Assembly: GCA_900208305.1 (NCBI GenBank)
Contig: OAPG01000001.1
Location: forward strand, 2,294,001-2,358,000
DNA from: Melanopsichium pennsylvanicum
Lineage: Eukaryota > Basidiomycota > Ustilaginomycetes > Ustilaginales
Reading direction: 5' to 3'
DNA: 64,000 nucleotides
Shown here piece after piece: positions 30,864-41,600 of this stretch. Numbering within the stretch: position 1 is the stretch's first letter; each line of letters begins with the position of its first letter. The position numbers were made by a program, and so were the translations under genes. The notes beneath the pieces were generated by a model. That model saw only the letters and a list, made by a program, of their open reading frames with translations, was not told the DNA's origin and made no database searches.

Positions 30864-31601
30864 ACCATTCGCACCGACTTTCGAACAAAAAGTGCTGCAT
30901 TCCGCTTCCCTCTCTCGCCTTTCCCCCTCGGCTTCGATAACATCTACATAAGCGACACACTTATCGTTCATCCACCAACCAGCAACGATGGCTCTGGTAC
31001 CAAGGCTCGCCCACACAATGCGTTCCTTTTGTAGTCACACTGTAGGCTAGCGATAGTCTATGCTTTTACTGTCGATGGTGAACACCACCGTCGTCAGTTG
31101 TTTTAAAACACATTCACACTCTTGATCCTGCCTCTCTCTCCTGAGTAAGATCATGAACAAAATGCACCCATTTCTCTTATTTTTTGCGCTTGGGGATTCT
31201 TTATTTCTCGTTTTTTGTTGTTTTTTTCGGCACTCGAGTGGAAGAGCCTGTTGCAGTTGGTTTACAAAGTGAGAAGTGAAGACTGTGGATGTGAGAAACG
31301 ATTGACAAAGTGAAATTACTGAGGTCTCACGCGCTATTAAGAAGTGCAAAAGTAACAATGGGCATAGGGTGAATGGGTCACCCACGAGACATGTTGCCTT
31401 TATGTATGTGAGTATTACGTTCTCAGTGTACGAGGAATGATGGGTTAAAGCCATATCTTCTACAAGAATCACTTGCACAAAAGACGGAAATGACATCGCG
31501 CGTCGATCTTGCGGCTGCGTCTCTTCTACGAGGATGCACAAGTGTGCGTGGTTGCTTGATGAATTTGTTGATGGCAAGTCAATCTGTTAGAGAAATGCTG
31601 A
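30864..31601. other. Convergent 3' intergenic region, ubiquitin-eL40 / cyclic phosphodiesterase
   Basis: 738 bp between two stop codons facing each other. T-rich runs lie at 31175-31230. I find no gene here; short frames on the minus strand lack any family signal. Confidence 0.5.
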
Positions 31602-32398
31602 TTACAAGGGGATCGAATGAAGCTGTTTCCAGTCGCCCGGAGGACCGTTGCAATCGTAGACTTCGACGGACGTCAAGTGCGCCCCATAGACCTCTTTGAA
31701 CAAGATTCCAGGTTTGTCACTTTCCCTCCGTGTGATAAAGCCTTTTTTCCACATCTGATCGATCTGATCTTGAGCCTCAGATTCGGAGAGCGATGCGTAG
31801 AGCAGCGACATGTGTGGGAAGTATTCTGGTGGTGAAGGTGAATCAGGGGGTGCGGGGAAGTTCTGATCAACTAGTTTGCGGGTGATTTGGTTGAGACGGA
31901 GGAGCGGTGTACTTTTCTCGAGAGCAATTAGGATGCACTGTTTATGCCAAAGCCATGGGAGGATGAAGGGTGATCTGATCAGCATTGAGTGCACAGGATC
32001 CAAGCCGTTTGATCAAGATGAGGGAAAGAGGACAATTTTAAACGTACCTGAAAGTAACTCCCCCGAGTAACGACATCTGCAAAGTCGACCTCCAATCCTT
32101 CAGGAACAAAGTCGACAAACCCTGTGTCCTCTTCCACAAGGTCCTTCCTTCCCATCTCCTTCCTCCAACATCTCACTGCCTGTTCCGTCACCTCAATCAA
32201 GCGCTCCAGAGTTATGTCCCTATCTCCCAGACCAGCAATCAAGGTAGCATGAGGTGACACCTCTTCTGCAGAAGCATCTTCGTTTGCCACTACCAGGTTC
32301 TCCGATTCCTCCGAAATTGCGTCGAACGCCGGCGAAGCGAACGAAGGCACCAGCCACAACGCATAGCCTGAAAATATTCCTTCCGTCGAAAATGACAT
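31602..32398 (-). CDS. 2H-family cyclic nucleotide phosphodiesterase (Cpd1-like), two exons
   Basis: Exon 1 is 32398-32048 and exon 2 is 31937-31602; the 110 bp intron starts GTACGT and ends ACAG (phase 0). The product has 228 residues. The two H-x-S/T motifs that define 2H phosphoesterases are present: PHATLIAGL in exon 1 and PHMSLLYA in exon 2, with TRGSYFQ-CILIALE joining the halves. Cpd1-type enzymes open ADP-ribose 1'',2''-cyclic phosphate, the by-product of tRNA splicing by the Tpt1 route. An internal acceptor (GATCAG, near 31977) is possible but would insert 13 residues that fit the family poorly. Its start lies 500 bp from the eEF1B-gamma stop on the same strand. Confidence 0.85.
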
Positions 32399-32900
32399 TG
32401 TCAGTCAAATGTAGATTGAAATTTGCGAAATTGACGGGGAGAGAAAGAAATCCAAGTCAATGATCGTGAGGATGAAGCTTACCCATGGTGATGCGAGATG
32501 ATGCTGCTTTGGCCAGGACCCTGACAAGAAGAAAGGTGAAACAGAGAGAGGGTCCATGCGTCGGCGCAGACAATCATATGCTCCCCCGATCTTCGGAATT
32601 TGGGTCTTGTCCCTGCGCCTGTCACGCCGATCCAATCTGACACACTTCAAATTTTTTTCCGCCTGTATGCTGCTCAATCTTCACCCCCTGTCTCTTGTTC
32701 ATCTTCTGACCTCCCTGCACTCTCGGACAACGCCTCGCAAAGCCACAGAAGCTCAGAGACACCGCCCCTATAAACGACACAAGCACGCACACTGGGGAAA
32801 GAACTGCAATGAACCACAAACCCAGCTAGTATTGCGAGAGAGCACGTGTTACTTTTTGTAGCAAGAAATACGAATCGGTAAAGATGACCAATTGGCTACT
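32399..32900. other. Intergenic region between eEF1B-gamma and the cyclic phosphodiesterase
   Basis: 502 bp that should hold the 3' UTR of the eEF1B-gamma gene and the promoter of the phosphodiesterase gene, both on the minus strand. No gene or recognisable site is seen. Confidence 0.5.
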
Positions 32901-34655
32901 TTACTTCATGATCTTACCGTCGGCGAAGGCCTTGCCGTTGACGGTAGCCTCCCAAGCCATCATGTCCTCGAAGAACTTCTTGTCCTCGGACTTGGTTATG
33001 TCCAAAGGGGTGATGGCGTATGAGTCGACATCGGGGGCAACTTCGAGGACACTCTTGGGGTCCTTGCCACGGCAGATCATGACACCGGTGATCAAATTGT
33101 CGTTGTTCTCACCAAAGACACCGAGAGTGCCCATGGTGTACTTGCGCGAGGCCTCGAGACGGGCAAAGAAACCGCCGATGAGGTTGTTGGACTGGAAGAC
33201 GGCCTGAAGCTCGTCGTTGTACTTGTAGTCAAGCTTGACAATCGAGTAACCCTCCTTGTCAAAGTGCTCGAAGAACCAGGGAAGGGCCTTCTCGCGAGTG
33301 TCCTCGTTGGAGTAGGTTCGCTTCCACTCATCAAGGTTGAAGGAAGACTTTGGCAAGTCGTCCAAGGGGTTCTTGGGCTTGGGAGCGGGCTTGGGTTCGT
33401 CATCCTCGTCGTCCTTGGGAGCGGGAGCGGCCTTGGGCTTCTCTGCCTTGGGGGCGGGAGCGGCCTTGGGCTTCTCCTCCTTCTTCGGGGGAGTGAACTT
33501 GATGTTGTCCTCGAGCAGGGTAATGTTGGAGAAGATCTTGAGGAGCTGGGGCTGACCAACGACAGTGTTGTAGTAACGAACAGAGTTGGGGTACTTGGAG
33601 CGGAAGTTGACACCAGCAACTCGGCCAAAGATGAAAGCGAGGTTCGAGGCGGCGGTCAAGTCGGCAAGGGTGACACGGTGGCCAACAAGGAAAGTCTTCT
33701 TCTTGAGGTCAGCCTCGAGGAAAGCAAAGGCACGGTCAAGAGACTCCCAAAGACGCTGCTCGAGGGCCTTGTTGTAGGGGATAGTGCCGATGCAGAGGAG
33801 CATGAGCTGAACAGCGTTACTGAGGATCTCGTCATCAGCGAAAGAGATCCACTGGTCAACAAGAGCAGCAGACTTGGCGTCAGTGCCGAGAAGCTTGGCG
33901 TTGTCAGCGAGGGCTGCGACTGCGAGCGAGAAGATCGACGTACGGTGTAGACATGAAAGCAAGATCAAAAGGTCAGCTGCGATGGTCTTGAATCTGGAGA
34001 CATGCGTGCGAAGACGCTTGCTGCTTTACCATGCTTCCACCGTCTTATAAAAAAAAACGGAGCAATCGAAAGACCGCCTGGGAAAAGATCAGAGCATTAT
34101 GCTGAAAAAAATATCCTCGACATGGATGATTCGGACAGGGATAACTGTAGTGGTAAATCTCATCACGTGAAAAGAGCCTAGCGAGGCGGTGGTGTCGCTG
34201 GTGGCATTGGTTACCAGTGCAATGTTGGTGCAGACGATGGTCGAAGCAAAATGGAAGAGCAGGACCGAAGCTGAAGAAGAACACGTACCGTAATGAGCAA
34301 TGGCCTTGCCCTCAGTAAGGGAAAAGCCGTCAGTGCCCTTGAAGGCGGGGATCTTGCCGTAAGGGAAGAGAGCACGGTACTCGGGCTTCCTGGTGTCGCC
34401 CTTCAGAGCGTAGGTCTCGACAACCTCAACCTCGAGACCGTTGTAGGCAGCAGCACCGAGAACCTACGAGGTCGAAGCAACAGGGATGAGAATATGAACA
34501 TTGTCAGTATGTTGATCTGCATGACAACAACATCATAAATTGCTTCCTTTCTCTTTATCTGAGCGAAACGAGAAAGAGATTGCCATTGGAGAAATACTCA
34601 CTCGGTTGACCTTGGGATGGCCAACGTAGCCGTAAATCTGTCCGATGGGAGCCAT
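32901..34655 (-). CDS. TEF4: Translation elongation factor eEF1B subunit gamma, three exons
   Basis: Exons 34655-34602, 34463-34289 and 33919-32901 encode 415 residues. Intron 1 is 138 bp (GTGAGT...GTAG) and intron 2 is 369 bp (GTACGT...GCAG). A GST-like N-terminal half (MAPIGQIYGYVGHPKVNR and the SLTEGKAIAHY helix; the C-terminal GST part ends near residue 210) is joined by a Lys/Ala/Pro-rich hinge (repeats of PKAAPAPK) to the conserved C-terminal EF1G domain (FNLDEWKRTYSNEDTREKALPWF to the end). The subunit anchors the eEF1B exchange complex that reloads eEF1A with GTP. Intron 2 holds a box C/D snoRNA (separate entry), as in the yeast TEF4 gene. Intron 2 could also end six bases later (CAGTCGCAG), which would drop two residues. 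Confidence 0.96.
34085..34168 (-). ncRNA. snR38: Intronic box C/D snoRNA, snR38-like, guide for 25S rRNA 2'-O-methylation
   Basis: It lies in intron 2 of the eEF1B-gamma gene, in the sense orientation. Box C is GTGATGA at 34166-34160 and box D is CTGA at 34092-34089. A 13-nt stretch, CAGTTATCCCTGT (34147-34135), is a perfect complement of the conserved ACAGGGATAACTG of large-subunit rRNA next to the peptidyl-transferase centre. It is followed directly by CCGA (34134-34131) as a D' box. Counting five bases upstream of that box lands on the middle C of CCC, which pairs with the middle G of GGG, the nucleotide methylated under yeast snR38 (25S Gm2815). Outside the boxes ACCGCCT (34190-34184) can pair with AGGCGGT (34079-34073) to form a processing stem. 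The C' box is weak. Ends are approximate. Confidence 0.85.
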
Positions 34656-35960
34656 GGTTGGTATATATAATATGATGGGGATGACGAATACGGAATTGTA
34701 TGTGGTGGAAGGGAGGTAGATTCGATGGAATAGGAGCTTGAATGTATACTCTAGCTTGGAGGTTGGCTGTGTGCGGACCTGAGATGGGAAAACTTACGGG
34801 TGGCTGGGGCTTAGGTCTCGGGAAAGGTGCGAAAAAGTTTCCTTCCCTTCTTCGTTCTTCTATCGCCTCACGGTCTGCTGCTGGTGGCAGAGGTAAAGTA
34901 AATATTCAAAATCCACTCATTTACTAACACCTCTGCTGGCCAACACAAAGGAAATCTGATCCAACACCTCACATGCCCTCGCCAACGGTCAATTAATAAT
35001 ATCGTGTATAATTTTCCACAACAATTTTCTTCTCAAAATGATCCCGTCCCTGTGTAAATCGGGTGTGCTTGCCGTGCTGCTGCCTTGATTTTCGCCGCAC
35101 ACAACAATCTACGTTTCATCCGTAGGCTGTACCTTAGTGCTGTACAATTATTGATTCCTTTTCCCACTCGAATTCGACAGGCTCGCTCCGCCTTTCAACC
35201 AATTTACCAGGTTACAATTAATGCTTTTCGAGAGCTCTGCCATTTCAGCAATAACAGACCAACCTTTCAAAATCAACAGCTGTGGTCTAGTTCGTTACAG
35301 TTTGTAAGCTGCTGGTCACGGTGTTACCCACGGGTGCTTCTACTCTCAACCTGTCCCGTGCTGACTCATCTTGAACAAGCCTTCAGCTATTGAATTTTAG
35401 AAAGGTGGGTCTGTTGAACAGCTCTCGAAAAAAGGGTGCAACTTGTTGATTGCAATTGTCAAACATCCTTGGTAGCCGATTCGATTTTGAATGGAAAAAG
35501 GGATATTTTGGGTTGGACTGTTATTTACTGTACGCTGAGTGGGTGAGAAACTCTCCAGCTCTTGACGCCTACCCGCCATTTTTTGCCAGCCGTTATTTGC
35601 GACCCGACTTTTGTAGATTTGCGGCCTAACACATTCCAACTTGTCCACCCAACGAATCTGATCGCATTCAGCATTCGGAAACGTGCTGTCCTTTTGTCCT
35701 TCCGAAGAATGAAAGCTTCTACTGTACTGTAATTTACTGTGCATTACTCTACTGTGTACCAAATTCTCTCACAGACATCTTCATAGTCTCAAATCGGCTA
35801 TAAAGTCATTGCCAAAACGGGCATCGCCAAAGGCGACCCCGTACAATAGTGCGCCAACAAAGCAATTACATGAAAGATTGCGCTTCATCATCTCCCTGCT
35901 TTTCAGGTGCGGCAAAGCCAAAAGACAATAGCTAGAGCTAATCAGCTGATCTCGACATTC
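34656..35960. other. Intergenic region between eEF1B-gamma and PDI
   Basis: 1.3 kb holding the eEF1B-gamma promoter and the PDI 3' UTR. A TATATATAAT run lies only 8-18 bases in front of the eEF1B-gamma ATG, too close for a usual TATA box. TACTGTAC occurs at 35526-35533 and 35720-35727, with further TACTGT-type words at 35725-35756. No gene is recognised. Confidence 0.5.
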
Positions 35961-37636
35961 TCAGAGCTCTTCGTGGTGGGGAGCCTCCTTGGCGGGTGCG
36001 GCCTGCTCAGAGTCAGTAGAGTTGATAGGGTCAAGGTCCACCGAGACCTTGTGCTTGCCGTTGAGAGCAATAAAGTCAACAAAACCCTCAAGCGATCGAT
36101 CCCCGGTGAACTCGATCCAGTCCTTGCTGCCGGCCGCTTGGAACTTGATCGTGGGGAACGACTGAACCTGGAAGCCAGCCGAAGGAGGAATGTCGTTGGC
36201 AGTGGCATCCATCTTGGCAATCAAAACCTTGTCCTTGAAAGCCTTGTACTTCTCACCAAGAGTGTCATAAGTGGGAGCCAGCTTCTTGCAGTGACCGCAC
36301 CAAGGAGCGTAGAACTCGATCAGCTTGTCTTTGCTCTCGTCGCCGACAATGGTGTCAAACTCGTCAGCGACAAGAACGTGAACGGGGCCGTCCTGGTCCT
36401 TGGGGACAGGCTCCGACTTGATCGAGGGCTTGATGGATCCAGAGCTGTACTTGGCGACAAAGTCGGTGACCTTAGCAACCAGGTCGCCGGAGAGGTCTTC
36501 GAGAGGGTACTTGAGGTTCTGCTCAATGTCCTGAACGGCAAATGCGGGCCAGTCCTCGCCCTGGATGTTGAGCGACTTGGCGTGAGCAGAGTACTTGATA
36601 GCGTCAATCCAGACAAAGTTGAGCTTGCCCTTGTTCTGCTTGGCGAGTGGCTTGAGCGAGTCAACCTGAGCCTGGAGGTCCTTGGATTCAGGGTCAGAGA
36701 AGAGGTAGGCCAGCGGAAGACCAGACTCGGCGTAGTTCATAAAGTTCTCGGCGCCAAGCTCGTCAATAAGGGGGATTGACTCAGCCTTGAGGAAGTTGGT
36801 GATCTCTTCCTCGGTGAGTGACTTGCTGTCGAGCTTGACCTCGGGCTCGTCGAACTGACGGTAAACAACGAAGGCGGGCGTCGACACGCCAGCCTCCTTG
36901 GCGAGCGCGGCGTCGTTGACCACACCGAAGAGGTAGTTGTCACGGAGATTGTTGGCAACCGTGTTGACAGCCGCAAGGTGCTTCTCATCCGAAGAATCGA
37001 GGTAGGCAATAGCAACCACACGGTCCTTGCCCTTGAAGTCGGCAAAGTTGTCGGCGGTAACGGTGGAGAGAGCGGGAAGAGCTTGCTTCTTCATGTAAGA
37101 GATGATACCGTCAGCCTTTCGGTTGCCGTTGTACTCGGAATCAGAGCCTGATCGGAAGACCTTGAGGGTGGGGAAGCCCTCAACGTTGTACTTGGAGCAG
37201 ATCTCGTTATGCTCGGTGCAATCGACCTTAGCGAGCTTGATGTTGTCAGAGAGGAGCTCAGTGGAGGCCTTCTCGTACTCGGGGGCAAGAGCCTTGCAGT
37301 GACCACACCAGGGGGCGTAGAACTCGACTAGCATGAGAGGCTGCATTAAAAAACACGCACGCAGGTACACAGCAGCAGGATTTGGACCCAGGATTTTAAG
37401 ACAGAATTGGAAAGTTAGTAGGCAGTCTTGAGCAGCACGAAACACTGCGACAGCGGCCATCTTTGGCCTACTAGCTAGGGCCGGCCCAAGCACGAGACAC
37501 TCACCTCGTTCTGAACAGCGGCAGTGAAGTTGTCATTGCCAAGGACGAGAACGTCGGACGACGACGAAGCCTCGGCGGACATAAAGGTGGCGGCGGTAGC
37601 CAGACCGACCGCGATGGCGGAACGAGAGAAACGCAT
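35961..37636 (-). CDS. PDI1: Protein disulfide isomerase, two exons
   Basis: Exon 1 is 37636-37505 and exon 2 is 37340-35961; the 164 bp intron starts GTGAGT, has a TACTAAC branch site and ends GCAG. The product has 503 residues. It starts with a signal peptide (MRFSRSAIAVGLATAATFMSAEA). Two thioredoxin domains with WCGHC active sites (about residues 52 and 395) flank two inactive thioredoxin folds, the usual a-b-b'-a' order. The C-terminus is HHEEL, so the ER retrieval signal is HEEL rather than HDEL. The enzyme forms and rearranges disulfides in the ER lumen. A CGACGTGG word 360 bp upstream could be an unfolded-protein-response element. Confidence 0.95.
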
Positions 37637-38663
37637 CTTGATGTTGAAGGGCTACTTGAGAGGAAAGTTTGACTTCTCTACCAAGAACGAAGGAAGGGTA
37701 AAGTGATGGAGGTGGTGGAACAAGGGATGGGGCGGGTCCAAGATATTCAAACTCGGCCACAGCTTGAGAAGGGGCCTGAACAAAGCACAGACAGACCAGC
37801 TCACTCCTGCAGAGGCAATGTCGCTCTCCCTTCGGCTGTAACTTGGCCCTTTTGCTTCTGCAGCTCGGTGTGTACACACACACACACGCACACGGGCGAG
37901 GTGGGCTTCGCAACTCGCCGCCGCTGTACAGATACTGTACACGCGTGCACTCCCAGGCTCAAGCCCTGTTTACGAGGGCCAAGGACAGATTGTGCCGACG
38001 TGGCAGGAATGCGCTCCGCCCCACCGACTGCACTACTGTACACCCAAGGCAGGACAACCAAAGCTCACCCACCTTTGCCTGAGACGCGAGCAGAGTTGTT
38101 CGGGAAATATTCAAAAAAAAAAGGAAGGAAGAGGCTCGTGCCACTTTCTTCTCATTCCACGCGTTGCAGGGGCTTCTGGGCGTCACGCCACAGCTCTGAG
38201 GAATCTCGGATTTTAGAGCTCGAACAGCTCTTTCCTTCCACCTCATTGCATTGTCGCTTTCGAATATTTATTTGCCGCCCGAGACACGCAACTTGCGTTT
38301 TTTAGACCAACACCTAATCTTGAGAATCAAAAAACACAACCCGAGCCCACACCGCGCACCGCGCACCTCGCCCACGCCCACGCCCACGCCCAGTCTCTAA
38401 CCTAGCCCTTGCAACGCACATTGCTGCCTCTCAAATTTCTGCTCGCTCTGAAATGCTTTGTACACGCCTCCATCACTCATCTCGGATTGATCAACCGCCA
38501 TCATACGCACAGGCTGCAGTGGGACGAGCGATGAGTGGCATCTTCATACCACCTTATCCAGTGTACTGTGAGCAGTCTCGAATCCCATCAGATCAAATTT
38601 GTGAAATAGCCTGTTGCGTGTACTGGTGTGCGTGTACTGATAGCTGGTTCCACTTGTGGTATT
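37637..38663. promoter_or_regulatory. PDI upstream region
   Basis: 1.03 kb between the PDI start and the APC1 stop (both minus strand). It holds TACTGTAC at 37933-37940 and 38034-38041, CCACGTCG on the minus strand at 38003-37996 (close to known UPR-element cores), a (CA)n-like run at 37872-37892 and four tandem CGCCCA units at 38369-38392. The open frame across 37703-38305 lacks any coding signal. Confidence 0.5.
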
Positions 38664-41600
38664 CTACCCCCTGCTCACATTGCGCTCAATTAATCCCTCT
38701 ACAATGTGATCCAGAATGTAGCTCGTCCAAGGCGGTCGCCTGGCCCCTCCGAAAGCCGTGTCGGTGATCATGCTTATCCTGGCCTTCACTTCATCCTCTT
38801 GAGTGTCATCGTCTATCGACCAGCTAATCCATTGATCAATTTCATCGACGAGACTGCGGACTTCGGTCGCGCTGGGCACTTCGCCAGCTATCAGCGCTGA
38901 CCAGAAGTCTGCTGCTTCCAGATAGTCTAGCGCCTTGTCGGATATGGTGTCCTGCAGCCCTGTCAGGTAGCAAAATATGGTTTCCCTCATCCAGAAGTCA
39001 TTCTCATAAAGCGCCTGGCCCTGTCTTTGCGCCTGACGTCGCAGTCGTTCCAATAGGTCCGGTTGAATCAAGCGCCATTGCTTGCTTGAGTCTCGCATAT
39101 GTCCTGGGAACAAGCGCTCGTAATGCTGCTGATAAAAGTCGTCGGCAAAGCAGAGGTCCCGGTGATGCTTGAGCCAGGCCCGTGATCCTTGAACAATCCC
39201 CTGCTCGAGCTGCAAAATGCTCGCATAAGTCGGCAGAATGTACATCTTATCCATCGCAAGGCAGTCCATCACCATAGTACGCATCCACGGTGCCATTATG
39301 TCCGTCTTGTCGGCAGTTGATGACTCTGAAAGATTGCCCAAGCTACGGACTAGCTCTCGATGCTTGCCAGCTGCGGTGAATCCTCGCATCGCCTCTCGCA
39401 GCTCAGAAGCTCCCGTTCCAACCAGCTCGGTCACGTCGGCCGATGCGTCCATGGGTGCGGTCTCGAGCGCGCGCGATGAGAGGCTCCTGCTTCCGTGTGG
39501 ATCTACCAGATAGTCAAGGTGAGCAGTCTTGCGCTTCACGAACAGGATCTGCGAGGTCGACGGATTTGTTGCTCTTGCGATGGAAGCTGCTGATGATGCC
39601 AATGTCGTGTTTTGCTCTGCTGCGGTCCTGCTGTCGATGCTCGCTGGCCAGTATCGGCTTGATACACTTTCGATCGGCCCAGACAGACGCTGATTAGAAA
39701 GCAGCAGCGGCGTGAAGGCACGGTGTTTGGTTGAGGCACCGCTGCCATCTACGACGCGGACTGGTAAACTCACCAGCTCATCAGTGTCAACATCCGTAGC
39801 GACGAGCAATCTTGGCTCGATCGCGAGGTACCAAAGATGGCGGAAGGCTTGCAGATGTGCACGATTGTCCCCACTCCAGCGTGGGAAAGGCGGAAGGAAC
39901 GAGATCAACAAGGCGGCAATCGCAACGTCCGATGCACCTAGAGTGAAACGGCCTCCACCGAGGAAAAGCAGGCCCAGAGCCATGTGTGTCGCCATGTGAC
40001 TACCATAACAGGTCTCGCCATCGACGTCGCCGTGAGCTCTTCGCAAGTGTCGCAGCAAGTCTACATCTCCGCTTCCGGCCAACACCATGGCAAGAGAGAT
40101 CTTTACTTGATCGAGCGCAGATTGTGCGGCTGCCTTCCGGATCTTGGAGAAGAAGGAGGCAGTCTGGACTTTGACCTGTCGATCTAACTTCTCCAATTGT
40201 TCCCAGAGACAGTCGCGCGCCTTCTGGTTCATGGAACCAGCATATTTGAGTCCAATGGCGAAGTAAGCGCCGGCCTGCATGTTTATCTGTGCCAACTGAG
40301 CCACCTCGGATAATGTCTTTCCGCTATCGATGCGCTTCTGCATCCAATCAGGAAGAACACTGGCGAGCCACTTCTTTGTGGGCTCGATCGACTCCCACAG
40401 AATGAGAGAACGCGCCAGCGTGTGAACCAACAGCACATCAGGTCGAAGCAGGTCCAGCTCTCGTGGTGCTTGCGGAGGTGCCATGATGTTCGCAATCGTC
40501 TGGCAGCCCGAGCGCATGTAGATCAGTCCGAATGCGAGTGCAGCGGGCGCCGAAGTGAGATTCATCTCGGGCTCCTCCTTGGACGTGTCGCAAGGCCGTG
40601 AGTTGTCCGCCAGCGAGGTGGCGTCGAGAGTGTCCCCGCTTCCCTTGACGAGGTGCACAAGGCGGGCGACAATGCGTTTGTCTGGCAGGCTCTTCATTCC
40701 ATCACAACGACCTTTGCCAAGGTAGACGAGTCCAAGCGCCAAAGCGGCGGACACAGAATAGGCTTCGCGATGCTGTGATTGAACATCAGGAATGGGCGAT
40801 TCCGTAGCGCCGATCTGTTCAAGCATCCTCTTGGCAGTCCAGCGATGATTGCTACCCAGGAAGACCAGGCCCATGGCGAGGAGACCGGCGGCCTGCGTGA
40901 TGGTCGACAAATTCAGCGGAGCGGAACCTGGCGGGAGGAAGGCAGTCAACTGCATGCCAATCAGATGTCGCGCAGTAGGATCAGCGGTGCCGACAGTAGA
41001 CACAGCCATACCAAGCAAGAAGCCGGTGGTAAGGAGGTTGTTGCGCATTTTCAGGTAGCGAAACACATGTACCGGTGTTAACGTGGGCAGCTGCTTCATC
41101 AGACCGAGGCCGAACAAGAAACCAGCATGACGGGCGTTGACTTGCTCTCCAAGGTGAGCAAAGATCCACTTTGAGTCGACATTGACATTTGCAGTCAAGT
41201 CGAGCTCCAGCACCGAGGCAACGCCGTTGTGGAATTCCGGCCAATCCAGTCCTGCAGATTCGGCTCTGGTGTCTGGCCCGATTGTCGTGCCGCGCGGGCG
41301 CACTTTGACTGCCAGGCAGATGGGCGAGATCCGCCATTTATGTGTGGACGAGAAGGGACGTGACGACATGAAGAGCATAGCCCTTCCTGCAGGTAGCGCC
41401 TTTGTGCGCTCCCCAATCGCGGCCACAGCAGCATTGTGCTGTTCAGTGATTGCAGCTTCGGTCTGGTTCTCGCCTTCGGCAACGTACACCGAGTTGACGG
41501 CGTCGGTGCGCAACATCGCCACGACATCGCGAAGTCGAAAATCTCGGCTGAAAAGCTGAGCGCAGATGGCATCCAAAGGTGCGTCCTCCGGCAAGGTTCT

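Noticed and set aside
33264..33950. Open frame of 228 codons antisense to eEF1B-gamma
   Set aside because: Gly/Leu/Ser low complexity that mirrors the Pro/Ala/Lys hinge of the true gene.
35907..36779. Open frame of 290 codons antisense to PDI
   Set aside because: Shadow frame opposite a highly expressed, codon-biased gene; the protein is a low-complexity Val/Leu pattern.
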